Positions 35,910-48,550 of a DNA stretch of 64,000 nt are shown here, one piece after another. Position 1 is the stretch's first letter. Each line of letters starts with the position of its first letter. The translations under genes and the position numbers were made by a program. This stretch comes from Alisma plantago-aquatica. Taxonomy: Eukaryota; Streptophyta; Magnoliopsida; Alismatales; Alismataceae. The stretch spans positions 1,164,048,749-1,164,112,748 of the forward strand of contig OY856409.1 of NCBI GenBank assembly GCA_963693085.1, read 5' to 3'. A model generated the notes under the pieces. It did no database searches. It was not told the origin of the DNA and saw only the letters and a list, made by a program, of their open reading frames with translations.

Positions 35910-38909
35910 TGTAACATACCCCAAACTTCATGATCATCGTCTAACCTTCCTTTCCTCTATGTCCCTTCCCATTTATGACCAACTATAAGTTTATTTTTCT
36001 TGAATTAGATCAAATTAGGATAATTAAGGGTTTGAATCATATATAATTATAAATCTCATATTACATGTGGTTTTTGCATTAACTAATTAATTCATTTATC
36101 TTTGAATTAGTTATCCAAATTCAAAAATCAATAATCCTTCCATTTGGATATCCATATTTCCCTCTTGTTTTGGGGCATCCATGATAAAGTTTATTTAAGT
36201 CCTTTTTTGTTGAAGTAGCTCAATTCCTATTTATATGCTCAAAGCAAGATTTTATGCTAACAACTTCCATTTTATCTTCTCTTGTGGGGTATGATTCCCA
36301 CCCCTTAGGTAAAATACATGGAAGACTTGACATGATGATCTGGACCTGGATTAGTAGAGATTTCTCGTGGGAGATAGATTGGACATCCCTTAACCTAGTG
36401 AAGAAGTTGTTTCTTTCATGTAAGCTCTAAGTGGAATATTTTCATGTAATCTTATAAAATTGAAAATAGTCATTACATTTATTTCCACTGCTATACTTTG
36501 GTTTTTTATACCATTCGTTTGAGAAATAAAAAATGCACCTATTATGATAGACCTATTCCAACATACTTGTTAGTGTGTTTGGATTAGATGGGTTTATTCC
36601 ACAAATTGAGTAGGGAGTGGATCCCCTCTTGGGTCCCACTCCTTACAATCTTGTGCCTCAATCACTGATCTGACCGCATGTAGGAGTCATATTGTGCAAA
36701 CGGAGTGGAGGCTTCTACCTTTACCCAACTCCCCCTTTACCTAGACTCCACAGTCCCTAGTCTGTACTCCTTCTTCAATCTACCTCTCTACATAATCCCA
36801 AATTCAACATAATTCAACCTCATAATACTCGCAACCTCAATACCAGATCTAGCTCAAACACATTAGGGTCTAGATTCCTAGATATCTTACACTCTCAGAA
36901 TCCCACCATCCTCCCATGTTTTGGACTCAGAGAGTAATGTGATCTTCCCTTGGCATCCAACTATATGAAAGACCTTCACAAGACCATCAAGGATGATCTT
37001 GAAATTGAAGCAAATTTTTCTTTCACCCTTAATCACCCCACACTTAGATACACTACTCCATATAACCATTTTGCCCTCCTTGAGCTAGCTTGGGTGTTCC
37101 AGTCATCCGTGAGACATGTAGATCATTGGGAAACCTCAACTGAGTCATTTTTCAAGCCTTCAATTTGTCTGAAGTTGAGGTAATTCTCACCTTCCCAATT
37201 TTCTCCCCCTTTGATTTTTGGTATACTATCTCATTTTATGTTTGGTTTCTATTGATCACTTTGTGTACTTATTTTACAGTTGAATTTGCTTGATGTTTTC
37301 TGATTCGACTATATTCTTAGTTCATCCACTTCTTCCTCCTTCTTGGACCTCCTGGTTCTCCTCATGGGCCAATCATGGATAAAGGATCCTTTGGAGCTTC
37401 CAACCATCTGCTTGTTTCTTCTATGGCTTGTCTATTTCAACAAGGGACATTGAATGCACAGTCGACATCACTTCTCGTTGCTTTGCATTTAATCTACAGA
37501 TGCAGTTCTGGGGCCGATCTTAGTGAAGGTTTGGGTTTTGCAAGTTACATAATGAAGAAGACGACCAATGTTTGATTTACATCTATATACTTGTATACAT
37601 TTTTGTTTGTAATGCTATTGCATGGACACTTTTGGTATTTTTTGAAGCAACTCAACTGCTCCAAGCCATGTGTCTTTTGAGCAAGTCATGCCATATTTCT
37701 GGATCAGGATTGGATCACAACAAAATGGGCCCGAGTCTAGTTGTCCTCTATTTTGTATAATAGGTTACACATGATTTTTATCTGATTCCTTATTGGTCCA
37801 AAACTAAAAATGTAGTACATTATCTATTGATATAAAATTAATGTAAAAGTATTATTCAGAAAGATAAAACACAAGGAATAATAATGAAATGTTTTTGAAG
37901 CCTATTTGGATCTTGATTTCCCATAAATATTTAAAGAACTGAAAACCATAGAAATTAAGTTGATTATTAATAATTTATGAATGATAATTGTTCTAACAAA
38001 GTAATTAGCGTTCCTCAACATCAAGAGACTAATTAGGAGTTGTTGAATCCATGTAAGTGGTCGATGTACTTTGAACATAATTATTGGATGCTTATATGTT
38101 ATTATGTACAATGTACACATATGATGTGAGCATATCATTACATGTTGTTCCAATTGAAAAAGATATGAGTATATCATTCATGCTATGTTTTTGTTGATTA
38201 AAGAAAAAATTTATTACATAAATGGAATCCTTTTTAATATTTATTTACAAGAATTATCAGATCAGATCATGTTCATGTTTAAAAGCAAGAGTAAAGAGTT
38301 TTCAAGAGTAAGATTAAAGTTCATGAATGAACTTATATAAGATCCTCTTCATGTGATTCCTAGCATATAATACCTTTGGTGCAAATCGTGGGATTCCTAG
38401 TATTCTAATCACTTCAATGCATTTCAAAAGGCACTTCACTGCTGAGAAAAGAGTCACTTAAGTGTAAAACTTGAGGACTCTTGTATAAGTTAGATAAAAG
38501 ATAATGATAAAATACAAAGTTCTATTTTCATGATTGTAACTATTTTCCTTTCAAATTATATGTTATTTTTATGTTATAATATGTTTAATTTGACTTAGTT
38601 ATGTATGCCTGGGGATGTGATGCCCACAAGAAAGGAGCAACACCAAGGACAAATCCAACAGAGGACCAACTTAAGGAAGAGCTCAAGGACTTTCAAGGCT
38701 AGACCTGGTGGGGTGCCAACTATCCATAGATTAGTTAATGTTTATGAGATATATGTTATAGTCTATGTTATGATATTGAGATGTGAGATACTAGACTTAT
38801 ATACTATGTTGATTTATTGAACACTTTATGCAACAAATATCATTTTGTGACATTCCAATGGGAATATTCTCCCCCTCAGTAAATATTTTATAAAAAATGG
38901 TATGTTACG
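35910..38909 (+). mobile_element. 3' LTR of gypsy element B
   Basis: About 3.0 kb, beginning TGTAACATACCCC and ending in a degraded ATGGTATGTTACG, an inverted match to the start with the final A changed to G. A block at about 38,605-38,715 (GGGGATGTGATGCCCACA to CTGGTGGGGTGCCAACTATC) parallels gypsy A LTR sequence at about 13,430-13,540 at a similar distance from the LTR end, so the two families are related. No primer site follows, which fits a 3' LTR. Several open stretches of 60-77 codons inside it are not recognisable. Confidence 0.65.
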
Positions 38910-41900
38910 TTAATAATCTAGAGATCCACTGTAAATAACTTTTAATACCAACTTCCCCATTAAGAACTTTATATTTTGGTTGGGCTATTAGTTTGACCAG
39001 GATGATAGGAAGACAAAGTATTCATATAGTTGGATATGATACAATACTCATCAAGACTCAAAGGTCACTCTGGGTTTAACAATATGATCAAGAAAGAACC
39101 ATATCATCCAGACTCCTAGTTGAACCGATGGATAGTCAAACTAGTATTGCAATAAAAAACATAGCCACTAAATGCATGTCAATTCATTTAATATAACTTC
39201 AGTCGAAGTCACGGTTCAACCAATGTGCATCTAGATCTAAGTTCAAGTTTCACTGAGAAAGACAATTTTGTGCACATATCATCATATGTCATTGTTTACT
39301 CAACCCAAAAGCTTTGTGGAATATAAATGCTCCCCCCAAGTCAACCTAGTATATTCTTACAAATTAAATGATCTAGGACCAATCTAAACAATCTTGAGAA
39401 AGAATTATCATAAAAAAATAGTTACATTACATTTGTAATTTAGAATTTCCTTAGTGATAAAGTTAGAGATTCTCCCAATCTAGATGTATCATATATTTTA
39501 GAGAATCTCAGAAACAACACCTTTCTACTTAATCCTTTTCTTCTTCCCATACTCATTTATCTTGTATATTATATTTTCCTAGATGTGCTACAAAGTAAGG
39601 ATGAGACAACCTTACATAATAGGGGAATCCATCCTCCTATTGTAGTGATCCTCTAATACAACAAGGAGGATAGGTGGTGACCTTCCATTGACAAATATAA
39701 AAGGAGGTATTGTGGTTTCCCACAGACTAGTTACAAAAGAAACTCTTATATAACAACAAAAGGAAGCAATTATTTAACTTTTTCATTGAAGAGTTGTCTG
39801 ATTCTGCATTATATTACATTATAAAAAATGTTCTTTTCCAAGTCTTAGTGGTTGAATATCTAACCATGGGTGGAATTAGGTCTTCTTTGTGATTTTTGAA
39901 CTACTATAGTTTTGGTGTCTTTTGTGGTTTGCACTCCTTCCCTTTTCTTGGTTTCATTATCCAAAATATTAATTTTAACTACTATTTATTTGTTAGTTCA
40001 ATATTTGTCTAAGGGAATCTATTCACCCCCTATAGACTCCACTTTCATTTGGTATTTGATCTTGATACTAGGTACCCTTCACAAAGATAGAAGTATGTGG
40101 GATAATGTTGTTAGAATTCTAAACTTAGAGAGGGTTCATCACATGAAGCCTCCCATCTCTCAGAGATTAATAGATCTATATTAGAAGAGGAGGATGCAAT
40201 TTCTCTTCTAAATAATCAACTGTGACCTTTGGAAGATGGTGGAAAGAATTTATGTTCCATAAATATAACACTTAAAGAATGTGATTTTAAAATGATAAAG
40301 ACAAGCATTCTCAAAGGAAAAGAGGTAAGTGTAATTTATAATTTCCTTTCAAGTTCTGAAAGTAATAAAATATCTTATTATGACTCCACACATAAAATAC
40401 AAGTGGAGATGATTGTTATTGATTAGGGAAAAAGCCAAGTCAAAGAGTCCAATATTAATATTCTTATTCATAAAACAAAATAAATCCTTTATCTGTTGTA
40501 TTCAAGATTCTCCATCCTTTTTAATGTAACAATATATATTAGGAAAGAAATTTCTAAAAAAAAGTGGTTGACCAAGATTCTAGACTACTCACTCTAAAGT
40601 GTGAATACGAAGAAAGTTATAAAGGAAACCAATGACCTCACCAAATTTCTTGTAAAGGAACTAATCAGAAAGCTTGAAAAGTTATGAAGTAAAGCTCAAG
40701 GACATAGTTATCCAAGAAAAAGAGGAATATAAAAATATATGACATTAGATTTCAAGGATTACAACTCACTATTTGTAGATTCATTTGATGAGAAGATGAT
40801 GATGTAAAAGGTAAGTGTTTTTCTTCTTCTTAGAAATCCTCACTATCATCTATCAATTACTATGAGTGGGGAAGAATATGGAATGTCAATATTGATGGAT
40901 ATAATTCCCAAAAATGCAATACAATATAAGAGACAATGCTGAAAAAAGCATCTTGGGGTTCAACCACCAAAAGAAGCTCAAGTGGAGAATAAGACTCCCA
41001 TGATTGCAACATGGAAGTCCAATGCCTCATGTCAATCAAAGACTCACAAGGTAGATATAGAAAGGTAATGGATATGATCAACATGCAGGAAGGCAACCAC
41101 TCATCATCATGAAAACTAGAGATGGAGACATAGACAAAGATGAACAAATCAATCTTGCTACTTGGCAAAAACAAGTGAGGACTCCAATGAGGTCAATATT
41201 CTTGTCTTTACATAGAAGAATTGATTGATATAATTTCTCATACTAGATTCAAGTTGCTTGGTTATATGTCAAGTAAATAGGCAACCTAGATAGTTTTTAG
41301 TTTATATGAGAAGATTGAGGAACCTTCTTGTGATGTAAAAAGCCTCAAAGCTTCTTCAACTGTATGTGATGTTATATTCACATATCTTTCTAGTCAAAAC
41401 ACTACTTTTTCAAAAAAAAATGGATTCCTATCAATCCCAAATTATTATATGCAATTGTGTGGATTGTGATCACATCCGTGATGAATAGAACAATCTATCA
41501 TCTAGAATTACAAAACAAACATCTTGTTAAAACATTAGAACCTTTTTGAAATCAATACATTTTTACAAGCTAAAAAACTTATGCAAAATCCCAAAAGTTC
41601 TTAAAAATTAGAAATCCTTTTCCAAGAATAAAATATTGTTTATACTGAAACACCATTTGTGGTGTTATGAGTGAAAATTGAGAAATACCACATCCAAATA
41701 CTTTTAAGGACATTAAGACATGTATACCTTGCATCGCCATTCCTACAAATAAGTATGTAGGAGTGGTCTTGGTTTCATACCAAAGTAACATTCACCTAAG
41801 AAAAGGTATATCAAACCTTTTTCTTGAGACCAACTACTTACATAATAGAAAATAATATTTGTTCCTTCAAAAACCATGTAAAACTTATTGTATATGAGTG

Positions 41901-42820
41901 ACACTATAGGAATGGTGACTCAAGAAGGTTTTTTTTATCCAAAAAATATCCTCCCCCACCTAACTCCTATCTTTCTTCTTATAATCAAGGTTTTGATCCA
42001 ATCCATAAATGAATATTATAACTCAATCTACAACTTTGGTTTTTGTTGTATCGTACGATGAATAAGCTTCTATATTGACATCTTTCATGCCCGAGTACTG
42101 CTATAATTGTTTGAATTTAACCTAGAGGATGACGTTGCATTCTTGAATATTGGTAAAGTTATATTTATGTTTGGTTTGTGGGATTGGGTAAGTGCATGTT
42201 TTTTCTCATAATCTACCATTTGTCCAAGTTAGATTTTGATGTTCAAGAGAATTTTGATGAAAACAAAAATATGGGATTCACAATATGTCTAAAATCTGAT
42301 TAGTTGTATTTTCCCAATCCCACAAATTAATAATAACATTTACACAAGTGAATTGCAAATAAAATTTAATATGGCAAAATTCTTGTAACTATACATACCA
42401 TTAGTCAAAATCTTGATAACCAAACATACCCCCAGTTTGAAATAATTATGTTGCATTGGTCTGGTGCTATATCATACAATGCTCATTTAGTAGAAGAATC
42501 ATCTCTATTGCTGCTAACAAATCTGACATTCTAAATGAAGAATCGTCCATACATGCCTTTTTTATATGCACAGTTCATTTTTTTTCTAAGCATACGATGC
42601 CAAAACTTGGCCCTTTTCTACCCAAGTGCTCCTCTCTAAATATTTGAATCATGGAGTGAAATTTTAAGACAAATGCTCTTGGTGAAGAGATTTGTGGAAG
42701 CTTCAAGTCTAAGAAAAATACCACACGAGATACAGATCAAGCATGCACAATAAAATATATGATTTCCACATCGACAAAGTCAATAACCACTAAATAAATA
42801 ACCAAACCAAGTTCTGAACA
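38910..42820. other. unassigned repeat-derived stretch, possible copia leader
   Basis: About 3.9 kb without a supported gene. At 40,013-40,030 the phrase GGGAATCTATTCACCCCC, followed at 40,049-40,062 by TGGTATTTGATCTT, resembles the LTR end and primer site of some Ty1/copia (Sirevirus-like) elements, but the primer match is imperfect. The longest open stretches (90 codons at 39,912; 104 codons on the minus strand at 40,860) show no motif. I leave it unassigned. Confidence 0.35.
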
Positions 42821-43255
42821 TGTTGGCGAAGAAGACCACATAATTTTATTAAGAAACATCAAGAAGATTACAAGAATTATTGCTCCCTCACAATCTCGTG
42901 CCCACAATAGAATCTTGTAACCACTCTCGTTCTCTCCCCTCTTTGACTATCCTCTGTGATTTTCCGTCTTTGGCACACAATGTTGTCTCATGTTGGCACA
43001 CCCAAAGTTACCACGCATTGGATCCCCGCACATCAATGCATGGTATTTCATCGATGTCTACCCGTATTTGTATAGATAGAGACTCCCGGTTAGATAGTAT
43101 TAGAGGATAAACTATGCTATAGGGATTAGGAAACGACAATAGAAAATGATAAGGAAGTAATATCTTGGACTGCAAGTCTAACATTAATTTGCAATTTCCT
43201 AATATTGTTAGATATTATTTCTTACTCAATTAGGATAAGAGACAAAATTATAACA
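42821..43255 (-). mobile_element. copia-type LTR, minus strand, 435 bp
   Basis: Bounded by TGTTGGCGAAG on the left and AAAATTATAACA on the right, that is TG...CA ends. In minus sense the sequence just before the LTR is ACAAGGTGGAGAT, a typical copia polypurine tract, so this is a 3' LTR of a minus-strand element. A polyadenylation-like AATAAA lies in minus sense near 42,855. I could not find its pol: 43,256-43,887 in minus sense gives no RNase H or RT motif. Confidence 0.65.
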
Positions 43256-43887
43256 ATCTCCACCTTGTATCTTATATACTAAAGTTTCTCCTCGAAGAAA
43301 TCTACCCCCATTCTTCTTTTATGCTTCTGTCATTGGAAATTTCTTCCATTTTCAGAAGAGTATCAACATGCACGTCTGCATGGAGTGTGTGCCCAAACTT
43401 AGGAGCCTAGACCCTTCATGTGAGAGCTTCTCATATTGTACAATTTGATAAATTATACCGCCTCCACCTATAGTTGAAAGAGCTGCATCCTTCACACCTT
43501 TGGCCCTCATGCCATAGGATTGTGACTTATTTTGAGCCACACCCTTACGATGGCACTACATGGTTGGTCCTACCACGTCTTCCTCCTTCCAACAGTTGAC
43601 AACTTCACTTATGCACTTATTGAAATTTGTAACCAATTTTACTGTCACACACCACACTTATCCTGAGAGTTGAATACACGTAAACATTTTTAGGTTCAAG
43701 ATGCCCGCCACCCATGCTACTACTTCATCTATGCCTCCTGTTGGTAGATCTCTTTCATCCTCTCCTATTTTAGTTCAAAAACATCCAACCAATCGATAGA
43801 ACCAGGTATCCTCTGTGATCACTTCCTCCTTGTAAGTGAGTAACATGATTCCACCTTGCGTTGATATTTCACAAGAAGTAGATTCAC
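43256..43887. other. unassigned sequence beside the copia-type LTR
   Basis: About 630 bp. Begins with the purine tract of the neighbouring LTR. A minus-strand open stretch of 62 codons (43,352-43,540) is not recognisable. Nothing else supported. Confidence 0.4.
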
Positions 43888-45034
43888 TGTCACGGAACCA
43901 GAATCCCGGTCCCATGAACTAAACAAATACCAAAGACAACATGTGGAAGTGTGAAATGTTTAGCATACATGAACACATTACAAGGTAAGAGCACCAATCA
44001 TAGTCTCAACATTCAACAAGATATATGAAACACCATTGTTTATTACAAGCTTTCAGTTCAAGAGTATAGTTTTACAAGTCTGTCCATGTATACAAGGAAT
44101 CTACAAAAAAACACCTGACATAGCTCACCAAGCCCATCAACTTCTATCCATCTCTGAACCTATAAAATATGTGAAACAAGGCAGGTCAAGCACACGAAGT
44201 GCCGAGTACGGGGCTAAAAGATACATATACATAAACTTTGCATAATTGGAAAAGATTTGTTGAAGTAAACGAACAAGAATAAACAAGTTAAGTGCTTAGC
44301 AAAATGGGATCTCATGTTTTATGTCATTTTACTCCAATTATACCACCATATCATGTATTCATAAGGCCTTTGATCAACTTCCCATTGGAAGGATCCGTAA
44401 GGGTGCTCAAGATTAGCTAACCCTTCTATATGTGAGGGACCTCGAGGCCATCGCCAAGAGCTAACCCTATTTCAACATTGTATAATGGAGTTTTATATTA
44501 TTTTTTCAAGTTATAAAACAATGAGATGAGACAAGCATCCAGTACATACTAGAATACTAAATGGAAATTTTGAGCAAATAAACAAGCATACATACATATA
44601 AGTTTGCAATCAAGGAAGACATAGTCATATAACTATTTAAAGCCTATAACTGATTTAGAGATTCTTAACTTACTTATCATTGACCATCTAGAACAAGCAA
44701 CACCTGATTAACAACAAGATTACATACATGCATTAGATTCTCATCATTAACCCTAATTAGATTCATTTTATGGTTTTGGCCAAGTTAGGTTCAAGGTTGC
44801 TTATTGATACATTAGATGATCTTTTATTGATCTAGGGGTCATCAAAAAGGTGTGGATCAAGTTTTATGTCATTTGGAGGTTCTATGTATTTTATATAACC
44901 ACTACAAGATTTATGTTCCTCGTGTACATTTAGGGGTCAAAAGACTCATAGTAGAGCAACCATGATCATAGTTCACCAAGACAAGATTTGGGACAAGACA
45001 TGAGTTTAGATCAGCAAGTTAGGGTATAAGAATT
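43888..45034 (-). mobile_element. gypsy LTR-like sequence, left part, opened by the CACTA element
   Basis: Starts TGTCACGGAACCAG at 43,888 with an LTR-like TG end and resembles in composition and layout the ends of large gypsy LTRs. It is interrupted at 45,034/45,035 by the CACTA element and continues at 60,653. The joined sequence at the break reads through one copy of ATT. Orientation is inferred from similarity of layout to the minus-strand LTRs at the left of the window and is tentative. Confidence 0.5.
45032..45034. repeat. CACTA target site duplication, left (ATT)
   Basis: Three bases ATT directly before CACTAG. The same ATT follows the right end at 60,650-60,652. Three-base duplications are the norm for CACTA transposons. 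Confidence 0.9.
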
Positions 45035-45084
45035 CACTAGTACATAATCGGCCTTTAGTGCCAGTTATTTAAGGCCTTTAGTGT

Positions 45085-45515
45085 CGGTTTCTAAGCGACA
45101 CCTATGTGGGCGCCGCTAAAAGCCCAACCTTTACGCGTCGGTTCTCAAACCGATGCCACAACCCTTTGTGCGCCACCGAAAATGCGCCGAAAATGCGCTA
45201 GCAGGGGTATAGGCGTCGGTTATCAGCTTCGAAACCGACACTGAATCACCTGCTTACACGGCCGTGCTAGCTAGCACGGCCGTGGTGTCTGGTCTCATTA
45301 GGGAAATCGACGTCGGTTACTAGTATGGCAACCGACATTCTAACTGTATATCGTCAGTTTTATATAGATATCTGACACATATTTTATGTTTGGTCCACTG
45401 CCACGGCTGTGCTGGCCAGCACAGACGTGGTGTAGGAAAATCGACGTCGGTACTAGTATGGAAACTGACACTATAACCGTATGTCGTCGGTCTTATACAA
45501 ATAACCGACGCCTAT
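45085..45515. repeat. left subterminal repeats of the CACTA element
   Basis: At least five hairpin-type units where GTCGGTT is followed within 6-16 bases by AACCGAC or a near variant, for example around 45,138-45,158, 45,214-45,241, 45,311-45,337 and 45,485-45,510. In CACTA elements such subterminal repeats are the binding sites of the element's own DNA-binding protein. Two related blocks of about 145 bp (from 45,257 and from 45,402) form a tandem duplication, each starting with a 28-bp palindrome. Confidence 0.85.
45257..45284. repeat. perfect 28-bp palindrome
   Basis: Half-site CACGGCCGTGCTAG followed directly by its reverse complement, with no loop. It contains an inner palindrome CGGCCG in each half. 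A diverged version with one mismatched pair lies 145 bp further at 45,402-45,429 (half-site CACGGCTGTGCTGG). GC content contrasts with the AT-rich surroundings. Confidence 0.95.
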
Positions 45516-45895
45516 GATTTGATTTTTTTTCTATCAGTCTGCAGACCTGCTGTGGCTGGTCACAGGATGAGAAACTTGCAGTTCAGTTATGAACTACAGG
45601 TTTTATGACATTCATTGATATCAGCCAACAACATGCCACAAACCTGCAAAATTAACATGATGGAAAAATTATTATAAATGTGATTCACACTCATGTATAA
45701 GAAATTTAATTCATATTATTTTTTCATCACACGCATGTAGAAACCAGTAGCAACCTGCAGTTCCATGTATTTCATCTCTTTTCACATTCAGACACATGTA
45801 GAAACATTCATGTATTGATGATTTTCACACACATATGACAATTCATAAAAATTCATTCACATTCATACAAAATTAATTATGAGAACAAATTTATT

Positions 45896-46419
45896 TTATT
45901 CATCATCATCATTGTCATCATCATCAAAATCATATTGAAAAATTCCCACTCTTTGCAGGACTTTTGCCCAATCTTCTCTTACAACATCTAATTCATCTCT
46001 CGTATAGGGAGCATGTACATCGAAACGCTTTGCACCTGTGTTGAAGTCCTCAGTTTTAAAGACCTACAAAGAGAATGACGTACAAACATAATTATAATAA
46101 TATATAATAAGATTCATATATTTCATATTATCTAATGAGACTATGTATAATACATGTTGTATGTTATCGATTTCCAATACAGCATGTTTGATGATTAGGT
46201 CCATAAATCACATCACATAGTAGGCACATGCCCATCCGTTGTCTTGTATAGCACACTATAAATTGAAACATACAAAATATTCAAAAATACAAATAAGCAC
46301 ACTTCACATAAATAATATATACATTGGAGTCAGGAAATTACTTTCACATTCTTCCAAATGAGTGTCAGACTTTTTTTCCTGGGGACCTTTCCTCCAGCTT
46401 TTTTTACTCTTGTAAAGCC
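45896..46419 (-). pseudogene. C48/Ulp1-like protease domain, 3' exons of the CACTA gene
   Basis: Three exons read on the minus strand. Exon 46,419-46,342 gives RVKKAGGKVPRKK followed by LIWKNVK. Exon 46,255-46,154 gives CAIQDNGWACAYYVM, the Gln...Cys-(Gly/Ala)-Tyr-Tyr-Val motif around the catalytic Cys (codon 46,226-46,228), then a TGA at 46,208-46,210 where Arg is common in the family (CGA to TGA is the simplest change). Exon 46,063-45,896 gives PYTRDELDVVREDWAKVL and an Asp-rich tail ending in TAA. Exon ends carry usable AG acceptors and GT donors. These match the C-terminal cysteine protease-like domain often fused to plant CACTA proteins. Confidence 0.75.
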
Positions 46420-47082
46420 CTATATGTGTTAATGTAACTGTAACATACTGAAATTTGGTGTGTCAAATCTATTTTGAGCTATTATTCATAATTTCCCGTA
46501 AAACTTGAACTCAATTTCAATTGGTCCTTATTTCCAACTTGTCTGAGATTATTTTGACTGATTATTATATCCCTTGGTACAAACTAGCTTCCTTTTTGAA
46601 CTTATTGTACCTACAGAAATCATTTCTTCTTAAATCAAAAGAAAAATTGCAAATTAGCCTCATTTGTGTATCATTCTTCATACTTTGAAATTATCTAGTT
46701 CAATTAGATGCTTTGTGCTCCTCTACCCTATTAGATCTTACATTCTCCTTCTTTCTCATAAAGGCTGAGAATCAAGTTTAATAAATGTGTTGTCTATTGA
46801 ATTTAAATATATGTATATATATATATATATGAATACTCATTTGCGTTAGATATATGAATAGAGGTGCTAACATTGGTAGATAATGGCTTACTAAAAAGTA
46901 AACAGAATGGTCAAATTTGCAATAGAATTGATTGTATCACTTTGAAGTTACAAAATTTTAATATAATTAGTAGGATAGTGGATATTATTAAGTAACATAT
47001 TCAATTTATTTATTTCTTAACAAGAGTCGTCTCTCTCCACTGCGTGCTAGCTATTACTGTGAAGGGTAATTTCCCTTGCTAA
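46420..47082. other. CACTA intron sequence with TA microsatellite
   Basis: AT-rich non-coding sequence between the last exons and the Helitron. A (TA)n run lies at about 46,811-46,830. Nothing else recognised. Confidence 0.5.
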
Positions 47083-47386
47083 TCTATACTACTATAAAAA
47101 GAGCGAGTTTGATGCTGCGCTCTCCTTGATTCACTCTCTTCTCTCCTTTTTTTAAAGGAATTTTACTCCTACAAATATTAATTCCCACACTCTCCTATTA
47201 ACTTTTATTATATTTAATTCTGTATTTCTCTCTCCATCCCACGGAAACGGCTCATTGATTCTCTCATTTCAAACAACCAACACAAATATTTTTTACCGTA
47301 GGGACCCTTTCACGGACGAGTCATCTTCCCTCACATTTCCAACAAATTTTATATGTCACGTGCATGTGCACGTGTGCGTTCACTAG
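47083..47386 (+). mobile_element. small non-autonomous Helitron, 304 bp
   Basis: The 5' end TCTATACTACTATA fits the plant Helitron consensus TCTMTAYTAMYHNW. The 3' end is CTAG, with an 8-bp perfect stem (CACGTGCA, loop TG, TGCACGTG) at 47,357-47,374, twelve bases before the terminus. It is flanked by A on the left (47,082) and T on the right (47,387), the expected Helitron target. There are no terminal inverted repeats and no coding capacity. It lies inside the CACTA intron, so it entered after that element or was carried by it. Confidence 0.82.
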
Positions 47387-47429
47387 TATAGTACTTATAC
47401 ATCAGCAACGGCTGAGTCAGAGAGTCCAG

Positions 47430-48440
47430 TTTCCTTTGTACTTATGAACCACGAGTTAAAACCAGCCCCCTCGCGTTATTGCGGATTCCCCTCCCCCGTA
47501 GATTTCGGTTGCCCCCTTGCGTCTAGGTCGCCCCAGGCACCGGGTGCCTTCACAACGGCAAAACTACCGCACCCTCGGCGCTCTTTACCCCTCAGCCCCG
47601 TTTGGACTCCTCGGGTCCTCTTGTTACACTGACCTCTCCATTAAGGGCAATCGAAGGAAGAAACGGCTCGACCATGAAAGACCAGGAACCGCAGATGTAA
47701 CAGTCGACGCGCCGTCCTCCCGACACAGCTCTACCTGACCTGAGCCCGCCTTTATGAGCGCAAAACCTAGTGGTCACACTCCCACATATATCTGGCTACC
47801 CTACCTGCTGAGGCATAGTGCCTCCTGTCCCCATCGTCTCCTCCTTGTCGACATAACCCAGCCACGACGGCACCCTACAGAGTACCGGCATTTCCCGACG
47901 TCCGAACTTCCTCGATCCCCCTTCCTCTACAAGACAGGCTGTAGAACGCCACCTCACGTGTGCCAAAAAATCCCAACCATCTCGCATCCTCCAGCGTCTC
48001 CCCCTCCGAGCTGCTGTACCCTGGTTACAGCGACAAGCGCCGACACCACCTGCCGGTGTGGTTGCAGCAAACCGCACTACCCTACCGTCTTTAGAGGAGA
48101 GTTGGTCACCGAAAACACAAGTCACTTCCTCGACCACCCAAGTGCCACCCTACGTACGTACCTGAACCTCCATCTTAAACTGCAACTCCGGCAGCTACAA
48201 TCTAGTGCTCAGCAGCACCACGACGCCAGTAGGGCACAACCCCAGATCTGACAACCGTGGGGAAGTCAGGCCGACCACCACCACCACTCGGTGGCTAGGG
48301 AAGAGGAGCGACTAGTAGGCTGGAGTGACAATCTCCAGAACAGAAGCAGCAACCGAGTTCCTCCTAGTTCCCTGAGCAAGACACTGACATAGCACCACCA
48401 TCGACGAGAGGTACCTGACCTCCCCTTCGTCTCTGTTTAA
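47430..48440. other. GC-rich island of unknown origin inside the CACTA intron
   Basis: About 1 kb much richer in GC than its surroundings. Overlapping open stretches exist on both strands (165 codons plus strand 47,754-48,251; 113 codons minus strand 47,796-48,137), but GC-rich DNA gives these by chance and neither shows a domain. Capture of host gene sequence, common in CACTA elements, is possible; it could equally be part of another element. I see no terminal repeats. Confidence 0.5.
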
Positions 48441-48545
48441 TTCAATGAATATGGGTAATGAGGCCAGTACGGAACCTGTACATTAATTAGAAATCATAAA
48501 CTATACTCCCTAATCGCTGGAGCTGCTAACGAATTTAGCTAAGAT

Positions 48546-48550
48546 ATAAA
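48546..48550. repeat. copia target site duplication, left (ATAAA)
   Basis: ATAAA directly before the 5' LTR; the identical five bases follow the 3' LTR at 53,900-53,904. It shows that both LTRs belong to one insertion event. Confidence 0.95.

Noticed and set aside
37375..37760. Open stretches that could be host exons
   Set aside because: They lie inside the 3-kb LTR of element B, are short, and show no recognisable protein.
44036..44245. 69-codon frame left of the CACTA element
   Set aside because: Short, no domain, inside LTR-like sequence.
47754..48251. 165-codon open frame in GC-rich DNA
   Set aside because: No domain, an overlapping open frame on the other strand, and long frames are expected by chance at this base composition. 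Kept only as part of the GC-rich island.
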